From an uncultured Oscillospiraceae bacterium (GTDB taxonomy: Bacteria; Bacillota; Clostridia; Oscillospirales; Oscillospiraceae), in assembly GCA_947632155.1 (NCBI GenBank), contig CANROF010000012.1, positions 1 to 49,724 on the forward strand: a DNA stretch of 49,724 nucleotides, read 5' to 3'. Position 1 is the first letter of the stretch, and each line of letters begins with the position of its first letter. Under the pieces are notes generated by a model. That model ran no database searches, had not been told where the DNA came from, and worked only from the letters and a program-made list of their open reading frames with translations. The translations under genes were made by a program, and so were the position numbers. Below are positions 33,389 to 41,065 of this stretch, in pieces.

Positions 33389-34072
33389 CTATATGAGACA
33401 AACTTCGACCTCCCGCCGGGCCTCCAGGCTCCCCGGCGTCACGTCGCACTCCAGCGCCAAAAGCCGCACCCCGGCCTCCGCGGCCAGCCTCAACGTGTCG
33501 GCAAACTCCGGGTGGGTCGCCCGGTTGGGCTCGAAGCGCGTGACCTGCGCCATCTGGACGATGAACACCGCCCAGGCGTCAAAGCCGGCCTGCACACAGC
33601 GCACGAGCTCGTGGAGATGCCGGACCCCGCGCTCCGTGGGGGCGTCGGGGAAGCGGGCGATGCCGTCCTCCTCCAGCGTCACGCCCTTGACCTCTAAAAA
33701 CGCCCGGCGGTCCCCCGCCTCCAGGTAAAAGTCGAGGCGCGAGCCGCCAAAGACCGTCTCCGGCCGGATGAGGGTGGGATCGGGGTACAGCCTTCCCGCA
33801 GCCAGGTACTCATAAAAGACCCGGTTGGGCGCCGCGGCGTCCATATTGATGAGCCGCCCGCCCTTTTGGACGGCGATGAGGTCGTATTTCGTCCGCCGGG
33901 CGGGGTTTTGGGCGGGCTCCAGGTACACCCGGGCCCCGGGGACCAGCAGCTCCCGGCACCGGCCGGTATTTTTGACGTGTACCGTCTCAATATTCTCCCC
34001 CAGACGCACCCTCGCTATAAACCGGTTGAGCCGGCTCAAAAACTCCGCCGGGACCACGCCGCCATACGTCAC
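33389..34072 (-). CDS. sfsA: SfsA family nuclease / sugar fermentation stimulation protein
   Basis: 227 residues, full length for the family. It shows the N-terminal OB-like part (FIARVRLGENIETVHVKNTGRCRELLVPG) and the PD-(D/E)xK-like nuclease core SRLDFYLE ... AFLEVKGVTLE, then FPDAPTERGVRHLHEL. E. coli SfsA was named for sugar fermentation, but the fold is that of a nuclease; the role here is not known. The GTG start at 34072 has GAGGAGG 8 nt upstream. It is a single gene with its own promoter and is divergent from trkA. Confidence 0.92.
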   Translation of the reverse strand: MTYGGVVPAEFLSRLNRFIARVRLGENIETVHVKNTGRCRELLVPGARVYLEPAQNPARRTKYDLIAVQKGGRLINMDAAAPNRVFYEYLAAGRLYPDPTLIRPETVFGGSRLDFYLEAGDRRAFLEVKGVTLEEDGIARFPDAPTERGVRHLHELVRCVQAGFDAWAVFIVQMAQVTRFEPNRATHPEFADTLRLAAEAGVRLLALECDVTPGSLEARREVEVCLI

Positions 34073-34105
34073 GCGCCGCGCCTCCTCAAAATGTCGATCG
34101 GACTT

Positions 34106-34134
34106 AGTATCGCACCGGAAGCGCGCTTTGTCAA
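34106..34134 (-). promoter_or_regulatory. sfsA promoter
   Basis: On the - strand: consensus -35 TTGACA (34129-34134), 17-bp spacer, -10 GATACT (34106-34111). Confidence 0.75.
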
Positions 34135-34156
34135 GGAAGCATTTGTTTATTTATTC

Positions 34157-34184
34157 TTGCGTTTTTTCGGCTTTCTGTTATAAT
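34157..34184 (+). promoter_or_regulatory. trkA-trkH promoter
   Basis: -35 TTGCGT (34157-34162), 16-bp spacer, consensus -10 TATAAT (34179-34184), about 30 nt before the trkA ATG. It is divergent from the sfsA promoter. Confidence 0.7.
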
Positions 34185-34219
34185 TTTATAATAGTATATT
34201 GTCGCCTGGGGGTATTTTC

Positions 34220-35593
34220 ATGAATATCATCATTGTCGGCGCCGGGGGCGTGGGCTACTCGCTGGCCGACAGCCTCAATTCCGAGGGGCACCAGATAACG
34301 CTCATCGACCCCAACTCCGACCGGCTCAACTCCGCCTTGGAGAAGCTGGACGTCCAGGGCCTGGCCGGGAACGGCGTCAACCACGACGTGCTTTTGGAGG
34401 CCGGCGTCCGCTCCGCGGACCTGCTCATCGCCGTCACCGACCAGGACGAGGTCAACATGCTCTGCTGCCTCATGGCGAAAAAGCTCTCCGGCTGTCAGAC
34501 CATCGCCCGGGTGAGAAATCCCGTCTACTACCGGGAGATCGACCTCATCAAGGACGAGCTGGGGCTGAGCCTCTCCATAAACCCGGAGCTCTCCACCGCC
34601 GGGGAGATCTTCGACCTCATCCAGATCCCCGGCACCATGACGGTGGAGAGCTTCGCCAAGGGGCGGGTGAATCTCATCGGCATCCGCATCCCCCAGGGCT
34701 CCCCGGCGGACAACCTGAAGGTATCGGACTTCCCCGCCCGTGTCAGCCGCGGGACGCTCATCTGCATCTTGGAGCGCGGCGACACCCGCCGGGTGGAGAT
34801 TCCCCGGGGCGACACGGTGCTCCGGGCCGGGGACAGCATCCACATCATCGCCCCGCCCCAGGAGCTGGGGCCGCTCTTCAAAAAGCTGGGCTTCCAGGTG
34901 AAGCCCACCCGGGACGTGATGATCGTGGGCGGCGGCCGCACCGGCTACTACCTGGCGGAAATGCTCCTCTCCTCCGGCAGCCGCGTGAAGATCATCGAAA
35001 AAAGCCGCGAGATCTGCGAGGAGCTGTCCGCCCAGCTCCCCGGCGCGGAGATCATCTGCGGCGACGCCGTGGACCGCCAGCTCCTGCTGGAGGAGGGCAT
35101 CACCGGCGAGGACGTCTTCGTGCCCCTCACCGACATGGACGAGGAAAACATCCTCCTGTCCCTCTACGCCCGCAAAATATCCGCCGTCCGGCCCATCACC
35201 AAGGTCAGCACCTTCGGCTTCACCGAGGTCACGGAGGAGCTGCCCGTGGGAAGCATCGTAAACCCCAAGGAGATCACCGCCTACCAGATACTCCGCTACG
35301 TCCGTGCTATGTCCAACTCCTCGGATTCCTCCAACATCGAGTCCCTCTACTACCTGGCAAACCGCCAGGTGGAGGCGCTGGAGTTCCACATAAAGGCGGA
35401 GAGCGCCGTCACGGGCCGCCCCCTTTCGGAGCTGCGGGGCAAAATGCTGCCCAATCTGCTGATCTGCTGCATCTACCGCAACGGCCGGGCCATCATCCCC
35501 CGAGGCAACGATATGCTCTGCGTGGGCGACACCGTCATCATCGTCACCACCGCCCAGAAGCTGGCCTCCCTGAACGACATTCTAAAGGGGTGA
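34220..35593 (+). CDS. trkA: Trk potassium uptake system, NAD-binding subunit
   Basis: A cytoplasmic gating subunit of the TrkH potassium channel. The 457-residue protein has two tandem RCK units. The first Rossmann fold starts MNIIIVGAGGVGYSLAD, the second near residue 233 (VMIVGGGRTGYYLAE), and each is followed by a TrkA-C domain (LKVSDFPARVSRG and GKMLPNLLICCIYRNG). I start at ATG 34220, which has GGGGG 8 nt upstream and the typical TrkA N-terminus; an earlier in-frame ATG at 34199 has no ribosome site. trkH follows 4 bp later, so the two are co-transcribed. Confidence 0.94.
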   Translation: MNIIIVGAGGVGYSLADSLNSEGHQITLIDPNSDRLNSALEKLDVQGLAGNGVNHDVLLEAGVRSADLLIAVTDQDEVNMLCCLMAKKLSGCQTIARVRNPVYYREIDLIKDELGLSLSINPELSTAGEIFDLIQIPGTMTVESFAKGRVNLIGIRIPQGSPADNLKVSDFPARVSRGTLICILERGDTRRVEIPRGDTVLRAGDSIHIIAPPQELGPLFKKLGFQVKPTRDVMIVGGGRTGYYLAEMLLSSGSRVKIIEKSREICEELSAQLPGAEIICGDAVDRQLLLEEGITGEDVFVPLTDMDEENILLSLYARKISAVRPITKVSTFGFTEVTEELPVGSIVNPKEITAYQILRYVRAMSNSSDSSNIESLYYLANRQVEALEFHIKAESAVTGRPLSELRGKMLPNLLICCIYRNGRAIIPRGNDMLCVGDTVIIVTTAQKLASLNDILKG

Positions 35594-35597
35594 GGCC

Positions 35598-37037
35598 ATG
35601 AATTACTCCATAATCCGCTGGCTCGTGGGGTGGGTGCTGTGCATCGAGGCGGCATTTTTGCTCATCCCCCTGGGGCTGAATTTCGTCTACGGCGAGCCCT
35701 ACGCCGTGGACTACCTCATCGCCATCGCCGTCACCGCCCTCCCCGGCGTCCTGATGGCGGCAAAAAAGCCGAAAAACACCGTCTTTTACGCCCGGGAGGG
35801 CTTCGTTGCCACCTCCCTGAGCTGGATCGCCCTGTCCGTCGCCGGGGCGCTGCCCTTTTTTATCTCCGGCTGCGTGCCCTCCTTTGTGGACGCCCTCTTT
35901 GAGGTCATCTCCGGATTCACCACCACCGGTGCGTCCATCCTCTCCGACGTGGAGGCCATGCCCAAGTCGCTCCTTTTCTGGCGCAGCTTCACCCACTGGA
36001 TCGGCGGCATGGGGGTGCTGGTCTTTCTCCTGGCGCTGCTGCCCATGGCCGGGGGCCAGAGCATCCTCATCATGCGCGCCGAGAGCCCCGGCCCCAGCGT
36101 GGGCAAGCTCGTCCCGCGCTTGCAGCGCACCGCCGTCTACCTCTACGGCATCTATTTTTCCATCACCGTTTTGGAGATCGTCACGCTGCTTTGCGGAGGG
36201 CTGGACGTCTTCTCCGCTTTCTGCATCTCCTTCGGCACCGCCGGTACCGGCGGCTTCGGCGTGCTCAACGACTCCTTCGCCAGCTACTCCACCTACGTCC
36301 AGGTGGTGGTGACGGTCTTTATGCTGGCCTTCGGCGTCAATTTCAACTTCTACTTCTTCCTGCTCATCAAAAAGTTCCGGGCGGCCCTGGCCATGGAGGA
36401 GGTCCGCGCGTATCTTTTTGTGTTCCTGACCGCCGTGGCCCTCATCACCGTGAATCTCATGCGGATGGGCTTCGGGGGCTTCGGGTACTCCCTGCTCCAC
36501 GCGGCCTTCCAGTGCTCGTCCATCATGACCACCACCGGCTTTTCCAGCGTGGACTTTGACCTCTGGCCCACGTTCTCAAAGACGGTCCTCATCTGCCTCA
36601 TGTTCGTGGGCGCCTGCGCCGGCTCCACCGGCGGCGGCATCAAGGTCAGCCGCATCCTCATGTACTTCAAAAACATCGGCCTGGAGCTCCGGCGTCTCAT
36701 CCACCCCCGCGCCGTGGACGTGGTGCGCTTGGACGGCAAGGCCGTGGACAAGTCCACGGTGGCCACGTCCAATATGTGGCTCCTGGCGTATATCGCCGTA
36801 TTTTTCAGCTCCATGGCGCTCATCAGCCTTGACAATTTCGACTTCACCACCAACTTTTCCGCCGTGGCCGCCACCCTCAACAACATCGGTCCCGGCCTCA
36901 ATTTAGTGGGCCCCAGCCGCAACTTCGGCGACTTCTCCGACTTCTCCAAGCTCGTCCTCATGTTCGACATGTTAGCCGGCCGCCTCGAGATCTTCCCCAT
37001 GCTCCTGCTCTTGAGGCCCGCCACGTGGAGGAGGTAA
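35598..37037 (+). CDS. trkH: Trk potassium uptake system, channel subunit
   Basis: 479 residues, mostly membrane-spanning. It has the four selectivity-filter-like loops of the TrkH/KtrB family, recognisable as SGFTTTGASIL, FGTAGTGGFGVL, TTTGFSSVDFD and LNNIGPGLNLVG. The conserved GGMGVLVFLLALLP follows the first loop. It forms the potassium-conducting dimer in the membrane, gated by TrkA. It starts 4 bp after trkA and ends with a short cytoplasmic tail (RPATWRR), normal for the family. Confidence 0.95.
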   Translation: MNYSIIRWLVGWVLCIEAAFLLIPLGLNFVYGEPYAVDYLIAIAVTALPGVLMAAKKPKNTVFYAREGFVATSLSWIALSVAGALPFFISGCVPSFVDALFEVISGFTTTGASILSDVEAMPKSLLFWRSFTHWIGGMGVLVFLLALLPMAGGQSILIMRAESPGPSVGKLVPRLQRTAVYLYGIYFSITVLEIVTLLCGGLDVFSAFCISFGTAGTGGFGVLNDSFASYSTYVQVVVTVFMLAFGVNFNFYFFLLIKKFRAALAMEEVRAYLFVFLTAVALITVNLMRMGFGGFGYSLLHAAFQCSSIMTTTGFSSVDFDLWPTFSKTVLICLMFVGACAGSTGGGIKVSRILMYFKNIGLELRRLIHPRAVDVVRLDGKAVDKSTVATSNMWLLAYIAVFFSSMALISLDNFDFTTNFSAVAATLNNIGPGLNLVGPSRNFGDFSDFSKLVLMFDMLAGRLEIFPMLLLLRPATWRR

Positions 37038-37063
37038 GGTAAAAATTTCTCGGCTATTGTTGC

Positions 37064-37092
37064 TTGACATGTGCTATCGTATATGCTATTAT
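37064..37092 (+). promoter_or_regulatory. Toxin-antitoxin promoter
   Basis: Consensus -35 TTGACA (37064-37069), 17-bp spacer, -10 TATTAT (37087-37092). GCTAT occurs twice in and next to the spacer (37072-37076, 37085-37089), a possible operator half-site pair for autoregulation. Confidence 0.8.
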
Positions 37093-37117
37093 ATAAGTGG
37101 TCATGGGGGCGAATAAT

Positions 37118-37363
37118 GTGCAGATACGGCTGAAGAAACAGGCGCAGAAATATCTTGACAGTGTGGACGACAACACCCGTCAAAAGCTATATAAGGCGCT
37201 GGAACAGCTCTCCAGGTGGGAAGGCGATATTGTCCGCCTCGCTGGGACAACAAACCGCTACCGCTATAAGATAGCCCATTACCGCATACTTTTCACATGG
37301 GAAAAAGGCGATATTGTCATAACAGTTATTGAAATCAATACCCGCACAAATATCAAGTATTGA
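37118..37363 (+). CDS. RelE/ParE-type toxin
   Basis: 81 residues from GTG 37118 (VQIRLKKQAQKYLDSVDDNTRQ), ending VITVIEINTRTNIKY. The layout is that of the small RelE/ParE fold: two N-terminal helices, then VRLAGTTNRYRYKIAHYRILF with the conserved Arg-rich strand, then a final strand. Such toxins cleave mRNA on ribosomes or block gyrase. I prefer GTG 37118 because GGGGG lies 8 nt upstream; an in-frame ATG at 37103 is almost on the expected transcript start. The toxin precedes its antitoxin, the reverse of the common order. Base composition is less GC-rich than neighbours, fitting acquisition by transfer. Confidence 0.8.
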   Translation: MQIRLKKQAQKYLDSVDDNTRQKLYKALEQLSRWEGDIVRLAGTTNRYRYKIAHYRILFTWEKGDIVITVIEINTRTNIKY

Positions 37364-37374
37364 GAGGTGATCGT

Positions 37375-37656
37375 ATGAAACATGAATTAACACCCGAAGA
37401 ACTGGAACGGCGCCTTGCGGAAATCAATGCCCGGGAGCCGGAGGAGCCGACAGCGGAGGACTTGGCCGCGTTTGCCTCCGCCGACGTGGAGGATTCCGCC
37501 GACACAGTCACGTTGGAGGAATATCAGGCGCAGCGGGAGTACAGTGGACGGCTGATGCTCCGTATTCCGCGGGAGCTTCATCGCGATTTAGTAAATGCGG
37601 CGAAAAGAAACGGCGTAAGCCTGAATCAATACGCTCTTTATAAGCTCGCCAGATAA
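37375..37656 (+). CDS. HicB-type ribbon-helix-helix antitoxin
   Basis: 93 residues. The C-terminal third (GRLMLRIPRELHRDLVNAAK, then GVSLNQYALYKLAR) is the ribbon-helix-helix domain typical of HicB-family antitoxins, which would bind the promoter and repress the operon. The acidic N-terminal part (EEPTAEDLAAFASADVEDSA) would wrap and neutralise the toxin. ATG 37375 has GAGAGGTGA 5-8 nt upstream, and the gene follows the toxin by 11 bp. Pairing a RelE-like toxin with a HicB-like antitoxin is known in clostridia. Confidence 0.8.
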   Translation: MKHELTPEELERRLAEINAREPEEPTAEDLAAFASADVEDSADTVTLEEYQAQREYSGRLMLRIPRELHRDLVNAAKRNGVSLNQYALYKLAR

Positions 37657-37671
37657 CTCAAAAATAGCATT

Positions 37672-37698
37672 CGGGCCGCCCCAAAAAGGGGCGGCCCG
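37672..37698. terminator. Terminator between convergent genes
   Basis: A perfect 11-bp stem CGGGCCGCCCC / GGGGCGGCCCG with an AAAAA loop, 15 bp after the antitoxin stop. On the - strand it is followed by AATGCTATTTTTG, so it may also end the sigma-factor operon. Confidence 0.75.
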
Positions 37699-37740
37699 AT
37701 CGTTATATTTGTTCTGCTCCTATTACCCTGTCCAAAAACG

Positions 37741-37839
37741 TCATATTCCTTCCCTCGTCCGGCTCAGGGCAGCGTGGGCACAGAGGGCCAAAGTTAGGAG
37801 CAGGACGGTGCAGTAGATGAGCACTACGGCCTTTTCCAT
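37741..37839 (-). CDS. 32-residue single-span membrane peptide
   Basis: A short frame coding MEKAVVLIYCTVLLLTLALC and ending SRTREGI: one hydrophobic helix with a charged C-terminus. It has its own ribosome site (GGGGTGAG, 6 nt before the ATG) and starts 5 bp after the stop of the anti-sigma-like gene. It is therefore the third gene of the sigma-factor operon. Many regulators of this sort have such miniproteins nearby; the role is unknown. Confidence 0.55.
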   Translation of the reverse strand: MEKAVVLIYCTVLLLTLALCAHAALSRTREGI

Positions 37840-37844
37840 GCCGC

Positions 37845-39521
37845 TCACCCCAGGTCCTGGACCGGGGCGGTGCGGGACGGCTCGTAGAAGGGCAGCTCGT
37901 CGCCTATATCCGGCGTCTCCACGCCCTCGCGCCACTCCCAGGCGGCGGCGTCGCGCATGGCGACGGTCCCGCCGTCCCAATAGATGTCCGTAAGGGTGGC
38001 CCCGGACATGTTGGAGCTGAAGAGCCACAGCGTCCCCGTCTCCGGCTTTATGTGCAGGCTCGTCTTATAGGCGTCCACGTCCGCCAGCCACACGGCCCGG
38101 CCGTCCTGGGCGGTCCAGAAGCTCCACTTGCCGCCGTCGTAGGTGATGAGCTCCACGGCGCCCCCGTCGCCGGTCTTGAAATCAAAGAGCGCGTAGCCCT
38201 GCACCGACGGGTGGCTCAAGACCTCCAGGTAACAGCCGTACTTATCCGCGCCCTCGGTGTCCTGTCCGCCGCCGACCTTGAGGAAGTCCAGGACCGCGTC
38301 CACGGTGAGCTTCTCGTTGTCGATGGCCCAGCGGACGTTGAAGGACAGCTCCTCCTCCCACTTGTACTCCCCGCCGCCCGCGTAGGAGTAGATTCGCACC
38401 TGCCGTTCGGCCTGGCCGGTGTAGTCGTTGAGGTAGTCATTCAGGATGAGCACGTCCGTCTCCCCGTCGCCGGTGAGGTCCGTGAAGCACACCGCCGCCG
38501 TGTCCGTCCAGTTTTCCTCGTAGACCGTGTGGAACTCGTAGTCTGAAACCTTGCCGTCCCGGGAGAGGAAAAACCGCGCGGTGTTGAACTCCGGCGTGGG
38601 CCTGTAGGTGATGAAGTGGACCTCACCCCAGCCGGGAAGCTCCACGAGGAACGACTGGTCCTCCACGATGTTCTCCGGGTCAAGCTCCACCCCCGCGCCG
38701 AACTGGACCTCCTGCACCGGGGGCAGGTTGGGGACCACGATCTTGGAGATGAGGCTCCAGTTGAAGGACTTGGCCAGCGCCTCCAGGTCGTCCCTGGTGA
38801 CGGAGCCGGTGCTCAAGACCTCGTCGGCCTCCTCCCCGGCGTACACCAGCACGGTGAAAAAGCCGTTGCCCAGGTCCGCCAGAATAAGCGACCGGCTGCC
38901 GCTGCCCAGCACCAGGCACACGTCATAATCGCCCACCTTGATGCTCCACTCCGTGTGCTCCTCCCCCAGCCAGGAGGCGTTGATCTCCATCTGGGTGAGG
39001 CTTCCCTTGACCGAGCGGTGAAGGCTGTAGCCGATGGTCTTTCCGCCCCGGGAAAAATGCGTATCCGTGCTGTAGGACCCGTCCTCGTAGACGATAAAGG
39101 CATTGCGGGACGAGCGCATGTCCGTAAGGTCCCCGCCCTGGAGCTTCGCCATCTCCTCATAGGTGTAGACCTCGCAGCGGTCCACGTAGGTAAGGCCGTA
39201 CTTCTCGGCGGCCTCCCGGAGGCTGATGCCCGTATTCACGGACTCCATGTACGCCCGGCTCTCCGCGGAGTCGGCGTAGCCCTGGGCGGTGATGACACCG
39301 CTCTCCGGGTCCGCCACCCGGGCAAGGCCGAAAAAGCCCGTGGCCGACGCCGTCACGCCCAGCGCCGCCAGCACCGCCACCGCCGCGGCGATAAGCACGA
39401 TCTTCCTCACAGGGGTCTTTTTGTTTGTCTTCATTTTCTCAAAATCCTCCAAATTCACGGTGCAGGAGGAACGGACGTGAGAAAATGTGTCCTTATATAG
39501 ATCCTTGAAATCCTCAGCCAT
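37845..39521 (-). CDS. Membrane-anchored anti-sigma-like protein with large outer domain
   Basis: 558 residues. A short cytoplasmic part (MAEDFKDLYKDTFSHVRSSC) is followed by one membrane helix (KIVLIAAAVAVLAALGVTAS, ~40-63). About 490 residues lie outside, including FTDLTGDGETDVLILNDY, which resembles FG-GAP/calcium-binding repeats, and a LREAAEKYGLTYV helix. The gene directly follows an ECF sigma gene with a one-base TGATG overlap, the standard place for its anti-sigma factor. No zinc-binding anti-sigma motif (HxxxCxxC) is seen, so sequestration by the short inner segment is inference. The outer domain probably senses an envelope signal. It ends 5 bp before a small membrane peptide gene. 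Confidence 0.7.
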   Translation of the reverse strand: MAEDFKDLYKDTFSHVRSSCTVNLEDFEKMKTNKKTPVRKIVLIAAAVAVLAALGVTASATGFFGLARVADPESGVITAQGYADSAESRAYMESVNTGISLREAAEKYGLTYVDRCEVYTYEEMAKLQGGDLTDMRSSRNAFIVYEDGSYSTDTHFSRGGKTIGYSLHRSVKGSLTQMEINASWLGEEHTEWSIKVGDYDVCLVLGSGSRSLILADLGNGFFTVLVYAGEEADEVLSTGSVTRDDLEALAKSFNWSLISKIVVPNLPPVQEVQFGAGVELDPENIVEDQSFLVELPGWGEVHFITYRPTPEFNTARFFLSRDGKVSDYEFHTVYEENWTDTAAVCFTDLTGDGETDVLILNDYLNDYTGQAERQVRIYSYAGGGEYKWEEELSFNVRWAIDNEKLTVDAVLDFLKVGGGQDTEGADKYGCYLEVLSHPSVQGYALFDFKTGDGGAVELITYDGGKWSFWTAQDGRAVWLADVDAYKTSLHIKPETGTLWLFSSNMSGATLTDIYWDGGTVAMRDAAAWEWREGVETPDIGDELPFYEPSRTAPVQDLG

Positions 39522-39997
39522 CACGATCTCTCCTCCACAAGCTCCGCTTTCAGCGTCTGCCGCGCCCGCTGGAGCCTGGTGGTCACCGCGGTTTCCGAAA
39601 GCTCCAGGATGCGCGCTATTTCACGGACGGAATATTCCTCGTAATAAAATAAGTACAGCGGGACCCGGTACTTCTCCGGGAGGGACATGACGGCGGTGAA
39701 GAGGGCGATCTGCTCCTCCGCCTCAAAGGGCACGCTGAGGGCCAGCTCCTCCGGCGGCGTGGGGACGCGCCGGGAGGCCGCCCGGGCCAGGTTTTTGCAG
39801 TAATTCAGCGTCACCCGGATGAGCCAGCGCTTCACGTGCTCGTCCCCCTCAAACCGCTCCTTTGAGAGGTACAGCCGCAGCAGCGCCTCCTGCACCGCGT
39901 CCTCGGCGTCCTGGGCGCTGCCCGTGAAGTTCAGGGCCACCCGGTACACCGTGTCCTTGTATTTCTCGGCGCAGCGGCCGAAATCCGTCCTGTTCAT
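39521..39997 (-). CDS. ECF-family RNA polymerase sigma factor
   Basis: 158 residues. Region 2 covers residues ~10-75 (CAEKYKDTVYRVALNFTGS ... DAEDAVQEALLRLY, then HVKRWLIRVTLNYCKNLAR). Region 4 covers ~105-155 (LPEKYRVPLYLFYYEEYSVREIARIL, then SETAVTTRLQRARQTLK). This is the two-domain layout of group IV sigma factors. It is co-transcribed with the membrane protein downstream, its likely anti-sigma factor, and a miniprotein. A promoter lies about 40 bp upstream of the ATG. Confidence 0.92.
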   Translation of the reverse strand: MNRTDFGRCAEKYKDTVYRVALNFTGSAQDAEDAVQEALLRLYLSKERFEGDEHVKRWLIRVTLNYCKNLARAASRRVPTPPEELALSVPFEAEEQIALFTAVMSLPEKYRVPLYLFYYEEYSVREIARILELSETAVTTRLQRARQTLKAELVEERS

Positions 39998-40037
39998 TCC
40001 CTCACTGTCCCCCGCTGTCTTTTGAAAGCTTTCACTA

Positions 40038-40067
40038 ATAATACACGAAAAGCCGCCCCTTTGTCAC
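40038..40067 (-). promoter_or_regulatory. Sigma-factor operon promoter
   Basis: On the - strand: -35 GTGACA (40062-40067), 18-bp spacer, -10 TATTAT (40038-40043). It looks like a vegetative rather than an ECF-type promoter, so autoregulation is not obvious from this site. Confidence 0.5.
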
Positions 40068-40130
40068 AGGAAAACGGAAATTTTTTGTCAAAAAAACCGC
40101 CCCGGGACGAGAATCCCGGGGCTTACAGTT

Positions 40131-40321
40131 TGTCAAAAAACTCAAATTCAATATTTTTTCCAAGGACATGTGCCTTGGAAAAAATCCCTTTTGTCGCCCA
40201 AGTGCCGCCGTAGGCGGCGCGCAGGGCGACAGCAGGGAAGTTTTCGCTGAATTTCGCAAAATTCAGCGAAAATTTCCCGCACGTTCCCCTTGTCGAAAAA
40301 GGCCAACGGCCTTTTTCGACA
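40131..40321 (-). repeat. Four-hairpin structured repeat, copy 3
   Basis: 191 bp, the reverse-strand copy of 1717-1910 and 17029-17222. Several stems differ from the other copies by paired changes: GGCC/GGCC replaces GCCC/GGGC in the first hairpin, and GCCGCC/GGCGGC replaces GCCCC/GGGGC in the third. On its left an extra perfect hairpin CCCCGGGA / TCCCGGGG (40100-40121) and a second TGTCAAAAAA (40087-40096) extend the structured region. It starts 1 bp beyond the stop of the ECF-S gene, on the same strand. The whole gap 39998-40322 holds only this and the sigma promoter. Confidence 0.88.
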
Positions 40322-40322
40322 G

Positions 40323-40871
40323 TTAGTTCAGCATGAGCTTCGCTTTCTTCAGGGCCATGACGATGACGGGGATGAGGACGATGTGGAGGACGATTCCCGG
40401 CACGGCGTCCAGGACCGCCCCGGCCAGGAAGGCGGAAAAGGGGAAGGTCGTGTGCTGGAGCCCCGCGTAAATAAAGCGCACGATGCCCCAGACGACCCGC
40501 CCAGCCACCATGGCGGAGACGAGGGATGCGTAGATGGCCCAGATCTTCTTGGGCAGGAGCTTATAGAGAATGCCCGCCACGGCCCCGTAGGCGGCCATTT
40601 CAAAGGCCATGAATCCCGCGCCGGGCATCATGGGCATCCCAAAAATGGCATTGCGCAGCAGCGGCGCCACAAATCCCACCGCCAGCCCCCAGGGCCAGCC
40701 GCAGACAAGCCCGCACAGCAGCGCCGGGATGTGCAGGGGGGAGAGGGCCGCGCCGATCTCCGGTATCTGTCCCGTCAAAAAGGGCAGCACCATGGCCAGC
40801 GCCAGAAAGAGCGCGGAGTATACGAGCTTCAAGGTTCGGAGCCTCATGGGGCTCATGTTTTCGGTTTTCAC
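40323..40871 (-). CDS. ECF transporter S component (substrate-binding membrane subunit)
   Basis: 182 residues with about six hydrophobic helices. The segment SPLHIPALLCGLVCGWPWGLAVGFVAPLLR and the downstream MAFEMAAYGAVAG match the ECF S-component family, which captures vitamins or their precursors for a shared energising module (EcfA1A2T, not in this window). The substrate cannot be told from sequence. I start at GTG 40871, which has GGAGG 8 nt upstream, although ATG at 40856 is also possible. It is a single gene with its own promoter and a ~125-nt structured leader ending in a terminator, so expression is probably controlled by an RNA switch. Confidence 0.85.
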   Translation of the reverse strand: MKTENMSPMRLRTLKLVYSALFLALAMVLPFLTGQIPEIGAALSPLHIPALLCGLVCGWPWGLAVGFVAPLLRNAIFGMPMMPGAGFMAFEMAAYGAVAGILYKLLPKKIWAIYASLVSAMVAGRVVWGIVRFIYAGLQHTTFPFSAFLAGAVLDAVPGIVLHIVLIPVIVMALKKAKLMLN

Positions 40872-40996
40872 GTCGATGACCTCCAAAAAAATAAAGATAC
40901 CCGGCCCGCTGCGCAAGCCCAGATATCTTCCTGATATCAATATAAATATGTACGGCTGCCTCCGGCTTCTGCCGTTTTACACCGGCTTCAGCCGGT
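40872..40996 (-). promoter_or_regulatory. Structured leader RNA of the ECF-S gene (candidate riboswitch)
   Basis: The transcript start would be near 40996. In order the leader has an ACCGGC/GCCGGT hairpin (40981-40996), an ACGGC/GCCGT hairpin (40952-40975), a GATATC/GATATC hairpin (40922-40938) and a terminator (40885-40927). The GATATC hairpin uses the same bases as the terminator's first arm, so the two are mutually exclusive. I compared it by eye with TPP, THF, preQ1, FMN and cobalamin motifs and saw no match. Confidence 0.55.
40885..40927 (-). terminator. Attenuation terminator before the ECF-S gene
   Basis: An imperfect stem of about 14 pairs with outer arms GATATC / GGTATC, followed on the - strand by TTTATTTTTTT and then directly by the GGAGG ribosome site. 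Its place between promoter and ribosome site marks it as a regulated terminator. Confidence 0.7.
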
Positions 40997-41002
40997 AGTT
41001 TC

Positions 41003-41031
41003 ATTATAATACGAAAGCTCCCGCCGGTCAA
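41003..41031 (-). promoter_or_regulatory. ECF-S gene promoter
   Basis: On the - strand: -35 TTGACC (41026-41031), 17-bp spacer, consensus -10 TATAAT (41003-41008). The -35 lies in the loop of the upstream operon's terminator hairpin. Confidence 0.85.
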
Positions 41032-41042
41032 GCCCCGGCGGG
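41020..41042 (-). terminator. Terminator of the exonuclease-rarA-DUF951 operon
   Basis: CCCGCCGG pairs with CCGGCGGG around a short loop, 24 bp beyond the stop of the gene ending at 41066. It overlaps the promoter of the ECF-S gene, and a T run is lacking. Confidence 0.55.
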
Positions 41043-41065
41043 AATTATGACACATATTTGAAGTG

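Noticed and set aside
40872-40996. Known vitamin riboswitch (TPP, THF, FMN, preQ1, cobalamin) at the ECF-S gene
   Set aside because: None of the conserved cores I know could be found by eye, so the leader is reported as unassigned.
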